Below, piece after piece: positions 9,001 through 16,089 of a DNA stretch of 44,890 bases. The notes beneath the pieces were generated by a model. That model was given only the letters and a program-made list of their open reading frames with translations, searched no databases and had not been told where the DNA came from. Positions within the stretch are counted from its first letter, which is position 1. Each line of letters opens with the position of its first letter. The translations under genes were made by a program, and so were the position numbers. The stretch spans positions 1 to 44,890 of the forward strand of contig WFNM01000127.1 in NCBI GenBank assembly GCA_015488615.1, written 5' to 3'. This stretch comes from Sulfurimonas sp. (GTDB lineage Bacteria > Campylobacterota > Campylobacteria > Campylobacterales > Sulfurimonadaceae).

Positions 9001-9346
9001 CCCTCATGAAGCATGGCAATTTAAAGAGTACAATAAAGATTTAGATAATATTTGGTGGGATGGTCTTTCAGGTGCATGGCAAAATGCTGTAGCACCTTCT
9101 TTACCAGATCCAGTAGCAGGTAACCATGGCTGGCATCAAAAAGTTATTATTACTAAAGCCGGTGCAGATGAAACAATTGGTGATATTCATGTTAATTATG
9201 AAAATAATTATAAAATAACTGCAGCATGGATGGATCAATTAACTCGTCCATTAAATGCGCAAGATAAAGTACGTCGTCCGTATCATATTAAGCGTCCAGT
9301 TAGACCAAGTCAAAAAGCTTACGAATTCAATATTAAAGACGTTTAA
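6059..9346 (+). CDS. Large Tat-exported molybdopterin oxidoreductase, catalytic subunit
   Basis: This 1095-residue protein opens with a Tat signal (SRRTFLKGAAFSVAGVAV). A proximal [4Fe-4S] motif follows with C99, C102, C106 and C141. Cys237 in the segment HTNICSAGAREG is the likely molybdenum ligand by position. The segment TLDPRMSNSAGISDLWLPCWPGTEAAL is typical of the bis-pterin-guanine-dinucleotide DMSO-reductase superfamily. The C-terminal pterin-binding domain is visible around HTRSVNSKHLMEISQNH and the following 150 residues. The length far exceeds PsrA or PhsA (about 750) and is nearer TtrA. The B-C-A gene order also matches ttrBCA, but the active-site region does not let me name the substrate. 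It acts in the periplasm. Confidence 0.88.
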   Translation: MYLQSRRTFLKGAAFSVAGVAVIKGVFTTDAIAESVSDSKFTNTPSSLSFYPPVSEWNSFKELDGNDWKRGGIERRGVRSPENPDGIKVNDYIIVPTVCSNCEAGCGLTAWVEKGGFKNNILTVRKYMGNPLHSGSRGRNCAKGYAVTSQMYDPDRIPFPIKRAPGSKRGEGKWVRVTWDEAMAAIGKKMHETLAKGDEISKKQIMYHVGRPNENGFGPRVPQSLGVDGYNSHTNICSAGAREGSIQWANDDRNAPDWAHADLIFLQSSHAADAGHYFQQSAGLIAEARKRGAKMVTLDPRMSNSAGISDLWLPCWPGTEAALYLHLANRILNEKSIDGKDLVDHEFVKEWVNWDHLMSNKDYLNKMVGYGYISKVPADDNYEDFIEILKELYAPYTKEFVVKECRLEGMEYKLDQLWEMFIPAGAKVATYLWRAGAIAHRGGWMNTRAGFLPLALRGAMRGDIGGVSWHHWQEISVAGKGDKATVAGKHPGKTDAWNELAWPPEYPISTYEMSHMLPHLIVDDAWHEKWTKRGLKIPKSIAVYVPRMYNPVWINPDGFRWIESLKREDKFELTFNLSPTWSETNWYCDYVLPVGLAGERNDQQSTPSKPQQRIEFRQAVLRVAAEKMGWKPKKPARATLEAHMKFGLGEVWEESEFWPNLMVDYVDPDGSLGVRDYWASKKDPSRAVTVPEYFDAAMSLLPRLKETATKMYKDEEFPVYCYMRDHGAWTEKTNVYKPQEEELKVDAKYVYAHGHKYHKDEVEKDQYGVLWVKDGNFNKSIGIIKDKEVLGGFHTLSRKLEFFSEWLTEWKWPEYAIPIYPRGELESEKMVHLVSQTHHKFMKGDNEFALNTVYRLPYNIHTRSVNSKHLMEISQNHNPIWIYTKDAEKLGIKRGDAVKVQIQDTLTGIKSGYFIAMAVPTEATRPGVLACSHHAGRWKLKNSVEIPGFAHRLGIMSLGSPEYAMTNDGKVGTLTPIDGIHPHEAWQFKEYNKDLDNIWWDGLSGAWQNAVAPSLPDPVAGNHGWHQKVIITKAGADETIGDIHVNYENNYKITAAWMDQLTRPLNAQDKVRRPYHIKRPVRPSQKAYEFNIKDV

Positions 9347-9353
9347 CCCTAAG

Positions 9354-9383
9354 AGTAAAGCACACTTCAAGTGCTGCTTTACT
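9354..9383 (+). terminator. Hairpin between catalytic subunit and chaperone genes
   Basis: AGTAAAGC (9354-9361) pairs with GCTTTACT (9376-9383), and an inner CACT/AGTG stem extends it. No U-run follows. The 79-base gap is the longest within the operon, so the hairpin may lower or stabilise expression of downstream accessory genes relative to the structural subunits. Confidence 0.5.
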
Positions 9384-9425
9384 ATACTTCTAATAGAATA
9401 TTTTCCATAATAAGGTACAAATTTA

Positions 9426-10076
9426 ATGAATAATGATTTAAAACAAGAACAAACTGCACGTATAAATTTTTATGCACTATTATCACGAGTTATGATGAGT
9501 GAGATAGATGAAGGGCTATTAAAATCAATAGAAGAAGATGAGAACATGCTTTCTTTCTTTCCTACATATAAAATATGGGAAAAAAAGGAAAAAATGAGTA
9601 GAACAGATTTAATCGAAAAATATCTTAATGTTGACTTTACTAACCTTTTCTTACTGCACCTTATTCCTTATGAATCATTTTATGTAAGAGATGATCAAAT
9701 GATGGAAACAGGTGGGGATAATCCAGTACAGCAAATATACACAGCTCTTGATTTTCAAGTAGAACTAGACAAAGCAAGAGTTATGAGTGCTGATCACATC
9801 GCTGTTGAATTAGAATTTATGTATATGCTTTGTGACTCGGAGAATAAAGCTTTAGAAAATGAAGATTTTAAAGCTGCTGCAGAAATTGCTAAAATTCAAT
9901 ATGGCTTTATGAGAGAGCACATTATGCAATGGGCACCTATGTATTTACTCAATGTAAAGAGTGAGGCGGGTACTGCATTTTATTATGATGTCGCTGATTT
10001 AGGTTTAGAATTTATTTTGAATGATTTTGAATACTTAACAGAGTTGAAAAATAATGGATATAACTACGAAGTATGA
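9426..10076 (+). CDS. TorD/DmsD-family molybdoenzyme chaperone
   Basis: This 216-residue, mostly helical cytoplasmic protein carries the TorD-family signature: PYESFYVRDDQMM around residue 80 and the segment ADHIAVELEFMYMLC around 121-135. Such chaperones bind the Tat signal of their cognate molybdoenzyme and hold it back until the cofactor is inserted. The partner here is almost certainly the catalytic subunit encoded just upstream. It has an AAGG ribosome-binding site and overlaps the next gene by four bases (ATGA). Confidence 0.85.
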   Translation: MNNDLKQEQTARINFYALLSRVMMSEIDEGLLKSIEEDENMLSFFPTYKIWEKKEKMSRTDLIEKYLNVDFTNLFLLHLIPYESFYVRDDQMMETGGDNPVQQIYTALDFQVELDKARVMSADHIAVELEFMYMLCDSENKALENEDFKAAAEIAKIQYGFMREHIMQWAPMYLLNVKSEAGTAFYYDVADLGLEFILNDFEYLTELKNNGYNYEV

Positions 10077-11173
10077 GCCTTTTAACACTAGATATATCGA
10101 AGTGCGTACACACATCTAATAAGTTTGCTATATGTACAAAATGTGTAGATGTATGCCCTGTTGAAACTATAAAACTTGAAGATTCACAGCTTTCTTTTAC
10201 ACCAGCAGACTGTGTAGGATGTGGAGGTTGTGGTGCTGCTTGTCCAACATCAGCCTATTCACTTGATACCTTTAATTCTATAAATTATATATTTAAATTT
10301 TTAGAGAGTGATCACAATGTCTTGACATGTAAGGATACAGACTTTCCTTGTATCGCTTCACTCAGTGTTGAAGAACTGCTAAGTGTAGCACTGATATCTT
10401 CAGAGAATATTTCTTTAGATATCGGTCCATGTAAAGAGTGTCCAATAGCTCATAGAAATCTGCAAATCATTAAAGACAGAGCAGAAGAAGTAAACTTTTT
10501 ATTAGAAGCAATGCTTCAAGAAAAGCAAGTAATTGTTGATGAAATAAATTATGTAATGAATAAAGGTGAAGAGAGCCTGTCACGACGTCAACTTCTTTCA
10601 AAACAGGGTGTTAAATCAGCTATTAGTATAAAGCAACAACTTGAAAATGAAATTGTTGCAAGTGATGCAGTTGTCAAAGAACATGCAGTAAGTCCAGCAG
10701 ATATTCTTAAAATAAAAGAGAAAAAACTGCCAGATAGAAGAAGTCTTCTTATGATGGCAATGAAGCATGCATCTATTCCAGAGGAATTTCATACTATTGA
10801 CATAGCAGATATCTCTTTTATCTCTCAAAAAGATTTAGATGAAGAAACCTGTACTAATTGTCAAATGTGCTATAGAATCTGTCCTACAGGAGCTTTAAGC
10901 TCAGACAATCGTGGTAGTATGATAAACTTTAATCCACTCGCCTGTGTGCAATGTCACAGCTGTCATGATGTATGTGAGCCAGATGCACTCACTTTGAGAA
11001 AAACTTTCTCTCTCTCAAGCTTTTTTGAGCCAAGGGTAGAGACATTAGTCCGTTTTGATATGAAACGCTGTGATGAGTGTGGCAACTACTTTACCTATCG
11101 TGGTGGTGAGATGATGTGCAATCGTTGCCGTGTTGAAGAGGAAGAGGCTAAAGAACTATGGGGGATTTCATGA
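10073..11173 (+). CDS. Multi-cluster ferredoxin with zinc-ribbon-like tail
   Basis: The 366-residue cytoplasmic protein has two ferredoxin-like modules. The N-terminal one has CTKCVDVCP and CVGCGGCGAACP, and the second, near residues 260-305, has CTNCQMCYRICP and CVQCHSCHDVCEP. Together these could hold four [4Fe-4S] clusters. The middle is helical, with an additional CKECP. The last 40 residues have CDECGNYFTYRGGEMMCNRC, a zinc-ribbon or rubredoxin-like knuckle. It sits between the chaperone and two unknown genes, so it may donate electrons during maturation or connect the enzyme with a cytoplasmic pool. The precise role is unknown. Confidence 0.75.
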   Translation: MSLLTLDISKCVHTSNKFAICTKCVDVCPVETIKLEDSQLSFTPADCVGCGGCGAACPTSAYSLDTFNSINYIFKFLESDHNVLTCKDTDFPCIASLSVEELLSVALISSENISLDIGPCKECPIAHRNLQIIKDRAEEVNFLLEAMLQEKQVIVDEINYVMNKGEESLSRRQLLSKQGVKSAISIKQQLENEIVASDAVVKEHAVSPADILKIKEKKLPDRRSLLMMAMKHASIPEEFHTIDIADISFISQKDLDEETCTNCQMCYRICPTGALSSDNRGSMINFNPLACVQCHSCHDVCEPDALTLRKTFSLSSFFEPRVETLVRFDMKRCDECGNYFTYRGGEMMCNRCRVEEEEAKELWGIS

Positions 11174-11604
11174 GTGAGAAGATGCAAGAGATAGATACTA
11201 TGAATGCAAACGATTCTATCAAAATACAAACAAAACTTTTTGGGCTTATAGCAGAACATGCAAGTCCAAATAGGTTATTTGTAATGTTAAATAAAGCGAT
11301 AAAAAAATCAGGTGAAGATGCCATGATGATTCCGATGAATATACGAAAAGATGATTTTTATTTTACTCTATCTAATATGAAAAAATCGCATGTTAATGGT
11401 GCTTATATCGCTGAAGAGTACCAAGCAGATGCAGTGGAACTTTTAGATGAGGCTGATGAGTTTGTGCAGGTTTATAACAGATGTGATTTTGTACTGAGAG
11501 AGGGTGAACGACTTATTGGAACTTACTTAGGGAAAAATGGTGTGCTAGAAGGTGAAGCCTTAGCACATGAGATATTTACAAACTATATAAAAGAGAGAAA
11601 TTAA
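11170..11604 (+). CDS. Unrecognised protein in molybdoenzyme operon
   Basis: I do not recognise this 144-residue protein. It is soluble, has no signal peptide or Cys motif, and looks like a mixed alpha/beta domain with an acidic middle (EEYQADAVELLDEADEF). I place the start at the ATG at 11170, which overlaps the stop of the ferredoxin gene as ATGA and follows GGGGGAT; an ATG at 11158 also exists. Tight coupling to the upstream genes implies a role in maturation or regulation of the enzyme, by context only. Confidence 0.7.
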   Translation: MSEKMQEIDTMNANDSIKIQTKLFGLIAEHASPNRLFVMLNKAIKKSGEDAMMIPMNIRKDDFYFTLSNMKKSHVNGAYIAEEYQADAVELLDEADEFVQVYNRCDFVLREGERLIGTYLGKNGVLEGEALAHEIFTNYIKERN

Positions 11605-11606
11605 TT

Positions 11607-12065
11607 ATGGATATTAAAGAGATAAATGAATTTAGAAATGAATTTGAAGCTATGCAACAAAAGGTTGCTCAGGATTCATGCGATAGTGAGGGATGTGTAG
11701 AGGAAGAGTATGAAGATTATCCAGACTATCTTCGTGCTATTTATGCAGAGATAATGCCTCCATTTAAGTCAGGTATAACTATATCCCGTTGGGATTTAAA
11801 AAGAATGGCTGCACAGCTAGATGAGTCTTTTGCCCTTGATGTACGTGAAAGAATGTTTAAAAACTTTATGCAGTGGATAGCTAATGCTGAAGATATGAAA
11901 GCAGTTGTTGGCGTTTTTAAAGAACATATGGATATGAAGTCTGAACTTTACCGTGAATATAGCAAGAAGTATCCATCATCAAAAGAAATATTTGATGTAA
12001 AAATTGTTAAGATTGAGAAAGCAAAAAAATATTTGGATAAGGTTTATGTAGAGTTCTTTACATAG
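11607..12065 (+). CDS. Unrecognised protein, last gene of molybdoenzyme operon
   Basis: This 152-residue soluble protein begins two bases after the preceding gene's stop. It has an acidic N-terminal stretch (DSCDSEGCVEEEYEDYPDY) followed by an apparently all-helical body. Two Cys residues lie near positions 24 and 29. I know no family for it. Its position suggests an accessory factor of the molybdoenzyme. It ends 13 bases before the convergent Bat operon, so transcription must stop near here. Confidence 0.7.
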   Translation: MDIKEINEFRNEFEAMQQKVAQDSCDSEGCVEEEYEDYPDYLRAIYAEIMPPFKSGITISRWDLKRMAAQLDESFALDVRERMFKNFMQWIANAEDMKAVVGVFKEHMDMKSELYREYSKKYPSSKEIFDVKIVKIEKAKKYLDKVYVEFFT

Positions 12066-12106
12066 AAAGAAGCCTAGCCTAAAACTCTTTGAGTATCTGC
12101 TTCTTT
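12066..12106. terminator. Inverted repeat between convergent operons
   Basis: AAAGAAGC (12066-12073) pairs with GCTTCTTT (12099-12106) across a 25-base loop. It lies at the 3' ends of the molybdoenzyme and Bat operons, and its right arm is inside the batD coding end. The long loop makes it a weak candidate for a bidirectional terminator. Confidence 0.3.
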
Positions 12107-13221
12107 ACCTCTTCTAAACTTTGAGATGATTTCTTATACTGTATCATCTCAAGCTCATCAATAAACTTTACTATATCTTTATCTTTATATTTATGCATAA
12201 GAAGGAGTGTTAAGCTCTGTGCAGATGTAGCATTTTTTATATCTATAAATTTTCTCTTTTTGTGTTTAAAGCTAAAAATTTCACTCATTTTCGCTGTTAG
12301 AAACCCTGCAAAAAAGATGATACAAGTAATAAGAATATTTTTATAAAGAGCAAAATCAAACTCCTCTTTTTGTGGAAATATTTTTTTGTCTAATAGTGTA
12401 GATATGTCTACCTTAGTGACTTTTATACTCTTCATTTTTGTGCTAAGTGTATAGTAAATGTGCTTTGTAGGTGAGTAGGCTTGAAGATTTATCTTAGGTA
12501 TAATAAAATCATTTTTAGCTGTTATGGCATAGATATATTCTTGTTTTAATAGGTATCCCTCTCTTGTTAGCTTATTAAGTAAAGTTTTTTCTTTTACAAA
12601 GAGTGAGATAGTTTTATTATTCTTTCTTAGTAATTGTAAATGTTTCGCATTATATCCTTTACCTCTAAGAATATAATGCAAATTAAGATTTTCAAACTGT
12701 GAAATTTCTGTTTTATCTATATTCTCACTTAGTTTAAAATCACCTACTAAATCGACTGGGTGTTTGAGAGGATGAATTTTAATAAAAAGTGCATGCATCT
12801 TTATTTTTGTATCATAGGTACTAAAAGCGACACTATTATCATGGTCATCTACATAACTCTGTTTAATTGCCTTATCACTAGCTGTTTTTATAGTCAGATC
12901 AAACTGTATGTGTAAATCTTTTTCACGAAGTGCAAAGAGCAGGTAGGTGAAGGTGACTAAGGAGTTGTGGTATTTACTATCATCAATTTTTTTATTTAAA
13001 AGTACTATAGTGTAGTTTTTACCTTTTTGAGGCTTTAATGAGAAAAACATATGGTCACTATGGTCTTTTTGTTTTGCTGTAAAAGTAATAACAATAGGTT
13101 CTTTAATGACGGCAGTGCTTTTATTGGCCTTGAGTGTGTAAGATGCCAAAGAATTCTCAGCGAAGAGATAGGTGTTGCACAAGAGAAGAAGTAGGAATAG
13201 ATTACCAAGGGTGTGTTTCAT
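12079..13221 (-). CDS. batD: BatD-like periplasmic protein of the Bat operon
   Basis: This 380-residue protein starts with a signal peptide (MKHTLGNLFLLLLLCNTYLFA). A large beta-rich periplasmic region follows, then one membrane segment near residue 305-325 (ILITCIIFFAGFLTA) and a basic cytoplasmic tail. This architecture and its position after batA and batB/C match BatD, a protein of unknown biochemical role linked to aerotolerance and envelope stress. The chosen ATG at 13221 has AAAGGA eight bases ahead; a longer frame from 13254 would lose the clean signal peptide. It overlaps the upstream gene by 20 bases. Confidence 0.75.
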   Translation of the reverse strand: MKHTLGNLFLLLLLCNTYLFAENSLASYTLKANKSTAVIKEPIVITFTAKQKDHSDHMFFSLKPQKGKNYTIVLLNKKIDDSKYHNSLVTFTYLLFALREKDLHIQFDLTIKTASDKAIKQSYVDDHDNSVAFSTYDTKIKMHALFIKIHPLKHPVDLVGDFKLSENIDKTEISQFENLNLHYILRGKGYNAKHLQLLRKNNKTISLFVKEKTLLNKLTREGYLLKQEYIYAITAKNDFIIPKINLQAYSPTKHIYYTLSTKMKSIKVTKVDISTLLDKKIFPQKEEFDFALYKNILITCIIFFAGFLTAKMSEIFSFKHKKRKFIDIKNATSAQSLTLLLMHKYKDKDIVKFIDELEMIQYKKSSQSLEEVKKQILKEF

Positions 13222-14779
13222 TCGTATATCCTTTGTTAATGAGCTCATAGGCATGGTAGCCGAGTTTGTATTTTGATTTTTTCTTCTTTTTTACGAGCTG
13301 AAGATTTTCGTTCTCTTTTTTCTTTTTCTTCTTATTACTACCACTTCCAGCAGATTTTTGTGAAGCTTTTTGATTTGCGCCTGCACCAGATTTTTTCGTC
13401 TTTTTTGACTTTTGACTCTTTTGTTTGTGTTTCTCTTCTTCTTTTTTCTGTTTCTTTGCTTTGTGAGCTAACATTTTTGAGAGATCTTTTTTCTCTTTTG
13501 GAGCAAGTTTATAAAGTAGAGAGAGATTATAAATAGCATCTTTATCATCATGTAAAGTAAGAGATTTTTTGTAGTAAGATATAGCAATTCTGTATCGTTT
13601 AAGCTTAGTTGCTATATTGCCCATATTATAATAAAGTTTACTTTTGAATAGTCTATTTGGTGTCTTAATCTGCGAAAAATATTGCATCGCTTTTTTGTAA
13701 GCTCCTGCTTTATAGTAAGCAACCCCACTGTTATAGTAACTTTCTACTGTTGGAGACATATTCTGAAATTCCTCAGCACTATGAAGAAATTTTTTATGTG
13801 TATAAGCACTCTTAGCCTTGCTATTATGATAAAAATCAAAAAATATTGAGGCTTCACTTGGTTGAGGGAATAATAAAAAGGGGATGAAGATATAAAATTG
13901 ATGAAGTTTTGTAACTGCTAAGAAAAAAGTTAAAAGTGCGAAGAGGAGAGGAATAAAATAGAGTTCTTTATGGCTACGTATCCTAGTGGTAACTGCGATA
14001 GTATTTTTTTCTTTTTGTAAGTCATCAATGATATTTTGTGATATATCTTTATTTGATTGAAGTTGATAGTACTTTCCATTACATGCAGAGGCTAAAGGTT
14101 TAAGAAGTGGATTTTCTCTGGAAATAACAAGGTTTTTCTTATCATCTAAGAGGAGTTTATCTTCCTTTGTTAGTGTCGCTCCACTACTTGAAGCAGTTGC
14201 GACAATGTAGGGGATGATATTGTTTGTTTTACAAAGTGAAACTAACTGTGCTAAGTCTTGATCCTCTCCCCCATCACTAAATATAATTACCTCTTTACTT
14301 TTATAAGAGGTCTTTGCAAGTGTCTTAAAAAGTTTAAGAAGAGAAGTTCCTTTGGTGAGAATATAGTTAGGGTCTAATGAATTAAGTGCTTGCATAGAGA
14401 TTGCTGTATCTGTAGTAGGCGGTGAGATAAGCATAGTATTTGTTGTAAAAGCAAAGATACTAAATCTATCTTTTTTTACTCCTTGAACTATTTTACGAAT
14501 GTTATCTTTAGCTACTTCATAGCGAGTAGGGGTGAGGTCATGTGCTTGCATAGAATGAGAAGCATCTAGTGCAATAATATAATCTTTTGCATCAATATTT
14601 TGTTCCACAAGTGCATTTGGCATCACTGGTCTGGAAAGTGCCACTAGCATAAAAAATAGAGATATATATAGTAAATTTTTTTGCCGTACTCTTTTCTTCA
14701 TCCAAGTTTTTTTATTTTTCTGATAGTGAAAATAGAGTGGAAATAAAAATAAGAGTATAAAAGGATAAAGTAGGCTCAT
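13202..14779 (-). CDS. BatB-BatC fusion: membrane VWA domain plus TPR repeats
   Basis: The 525-residue protein has two N-terminal membrane segments, then a von Willebrand A domain with the metal-site motif DASHS near residue 72 and IFSDGGED near 166. Another membrane pair follows around 270-300. Its C-terminal half contains TPR-like helices (YNSGVAYYKAGAYKKAMQYF, YNMGNIATKLKRYRIAISYY) and a long Lys-rich tail. In many bacteria these parts are separate BatB and BatC proteins; here they are one chain. Bat proteins probably form a membrane complex tied to oxidative or envelope stress. It overlaps batA by four bases. Confidence 0.82.
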   Translation of the reverse strand: MSLLYPFILLFLFPLYFHYQKNKKTWMKKRVRQKNLLYISLFFMLVALSRPVMPNALVEQNIDAKDYIIALDASHSMQAHDLTPTRYEVAKDNIRKIVQGVKKDRFSIFAFTTNTMLISPPTTDTAISMQALNSLDPNYILTKGTSLLKLFKTLAKTSYKSKEVIIFSDGGEDQDLAQLVSLCKTNNIIPYIVATASSSGATLTKEDKLLLDDKKNLVISRENPLLKPLASACNGKYYQLQSNKDISQNIIDDLQKEKNTIAVTTRIRSHKELYFIPLLFALLTFFLAVTKLHQFYIFIPFLLFPQPSEASIFFDFYHNSKAKSAYTHKKFLHSAEEFQNMSPTVESYYNSGVAYYKAGAYKKAMQYFSQIKTPNRLFKSKLYYNMGNIATKLKRYRIAISYYKKSLTLHDDKDAIYNLSLLYKLAPKEKKDLSKMLAHKAKKQKKEEEKHKQKSQKSKKTKKSGAGANQKASQKSAGSGSNKKKKKKENENLQLVKKKKKSKYKLGYHAYELINKGYTNETHPW

Positions 14780-15711
14780 AGTTCTTGCTTCTCTTCTCTT
14801 AAAAGTAGAGAACTCAGTAAAAGTATAGCAAAGAAGAGTGGAAAAAGATAAAGCTCTTTTTTATTGAGATAATGTTGTGAACGAATAGCACTAGGTTCAA
14901 GAGAATTAAGCTCACTGTAGACATTTTCTAAATCTTGGGTATCTTTAGCTTTAAACATTTTAGCATTTGTGTTTTTAGCGATTAATTCTAGAAGATGAGC
15001 ATCAAAAGTACTCTCTTTGCCAAGACCAATAGGATAAATTTTTACACCCATCTCTTTAGCATGTGCTACTGCAGATTTGACTGAAATAGCACCACTATTT
15101 TGATAACCATCTGTTATTAGTATGATGACTTTTTCTTTTGCCTTACCCTTTTCTAAAATCTTTAAGGCACTTTGTATCCCTTCTCCAATAGCAGTACTAT
15201 CGCCTGCAATACCTACATCAAAGAAATTGAGTAAGAATGTAATACTGTTCATGTCATAACTTAGGGGAATTGCTCCATAAGCGAAAGTCCCAAAGATACT
15301 GACACCGACATTGTCATCATAGCGATGTTTTACAAAAGAGGAAAGTAACTCTTTTAGGGCAGTGAATTTCTTTTTTTGGGGATACTCTTTGTCAAAACCA
15401 CTCTCGGCCATAGAGCCACTAGTATCAAGTGCAAAAACAAGATCACGACCCTTACGCAGAGAAGATTCTTTTTTCTCATAAGAGATAGGTGAGGCAAGGG
15501 CAGTGACAAGTAGGGCTATTATAAGGGAATAGAGAAGTTTCTCTTTATGTATAGAGTATATTTTTTTTGTAAAAAAATTTAAGTGAGGAAAAATTATTTT
15601 TTTGAGAACAGCAGGACATTTATAAATACAGACAATTAGTAATAGCAATATATAGGCAAATGGATAAACAAACTCAAAATTATTCAATACAAGGCTACTT
15701 TTTGGTATCAT
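14776..15711 (-). CDS. batA: BatA-like membrane VWA protein
   Basis: This 311-residue protein has an N-terminal membrane pair, a VWA domain with an intact metal-site motif DTSGS near residue 95 and a C-terminal membrane anchor (LYLFPLFFAILLLSSLLL). ILITDGYQNSG near 198 is the usual later VWA segment. It is the first gene of the Bat operon. The ATG at 15711 has no visible ribosome-binding site and lies in the loop of a perfect palindrome; TTG codons a few residues in are possible alternatives. Only 21 bases separate it from the divergent cytochrome gene. Confidence 0.8.
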   Translation of the reverse strand: MIPKSSLVLNNFEFVYPFAYILLLLIVCIYKCPAVLKKIIFPHLNFFTKKIYSIHKEKLLYSLIIALLVTALASPISYEKKESSLRKGRDLVFALDTSGSMAESGFDKEYPQKKKFTALKELLSSFVKHRYDDNVGVSIFGTFAYGAIPLSYDMNSITFLLNFFDVGIAGDSTAIGEGIQSALKILEKGKAKEKVIILITDGYQNSGAISVKSAVAHAKEMGVKIYPIGLGKESTFDAHLLELIAKNTNAKMFKAKDTQDLENVYSELNSLEPSAIRSQHYLNKKELYLFPLFFAILLLSSLLLREEKQEL

Positions 15712-15723
15712 TATACCAAAAAG
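15698..15723. repeat. Perfect 11-bp inverted repeat at divergent starts
   Basis: CTTTTTGGTAT (15698-15708) is the exact complement of ATACCAAAAAG (15713-15723), with the loop CATT between. The loop carries the batA start codon on the minus strand, and the right arm runs into the AAGGAG ribosome-binding site of the cytochrome gene. It could be an operator or an RNA hairpin that controls translation of both genes. Confidence 0.7.
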
Positions 15724-15732
15724 GAGATAAGT

Positions 15733-16089
15733 ATGAGATTTATAGTACTATTTGTTTTATTTATGCATATTGTATTAGCAGATGAAGCATCCTATAATCG
15801 TGGTGAGATGCTCTTTTTTGCGAAGAGCTGTTCGAGTTGCCATGGCCCAGCAGCAGAGGGAACTAGCTCGTACCCTCGGTTGGCAAACAAAAAAAGTGCT
15901 TATTTAGAAAAAAAATTGATAGATTTTAGAATAGGAAAAGCACAAAGTGTTTCTCAACAGATGATGGTACAATTTGCAGAGAAATTAAGTGATAAAAATA
16001 TTAATGATTTGGTTTACTTTCTCTCACATCACAAGAGGGAAAAAGTAGAAGATATTGATGATGCCTATCTCGGTGGGGTTGGTTCATAA
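15733..16089 (+). CDS. Small periplasmic cytochrome c
   Basis: The 118-residue protein has a signal peptide (MRFIVLFVLFMHIVLA) and one haem c motif, CSSCH, near residues 34-38. It continues with the segment GPAAEGTSSYPRLANK typical of class I cytochromes, and Met residues near position 77 (QQMMVQF) could give the second axial ligand. It would shuttle electrons in the periplasm, for example to a cytochrome c oxidase. AAGGAG precedes the ATG by six bases. Its 3' end overlaps the convergent thioredoxin-like gene by six bases. Confidence 0.88.
   Translation: MRFIVLFVLFMHIVLADEASYNRGEMLFFAKSCSSCHGPAAEGTSSYPRLANKKSAYLEKKLIDFRIGKAQSVSQQMMVQFAEKLSDKNINDLVYFLSHHKREKVEDIDDAYLGGVGS

Noticed and set aside
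6059..9346. Naming the catalytic subunit ttrA, psrA or arrA
   Set aside because: Length and gene order point to Ttr, while other features are general to the superfamily. No substrate-specific residue could be identified by eye.
13273..13536. An 87-codon plus-strand frame opposite the Lys-rich tail of BatB-BatC
   Set aside because: It is the low-complexity complement of a Lys-rich coding stretch (Phe/Ser/Leu-rich) and has no independent support.
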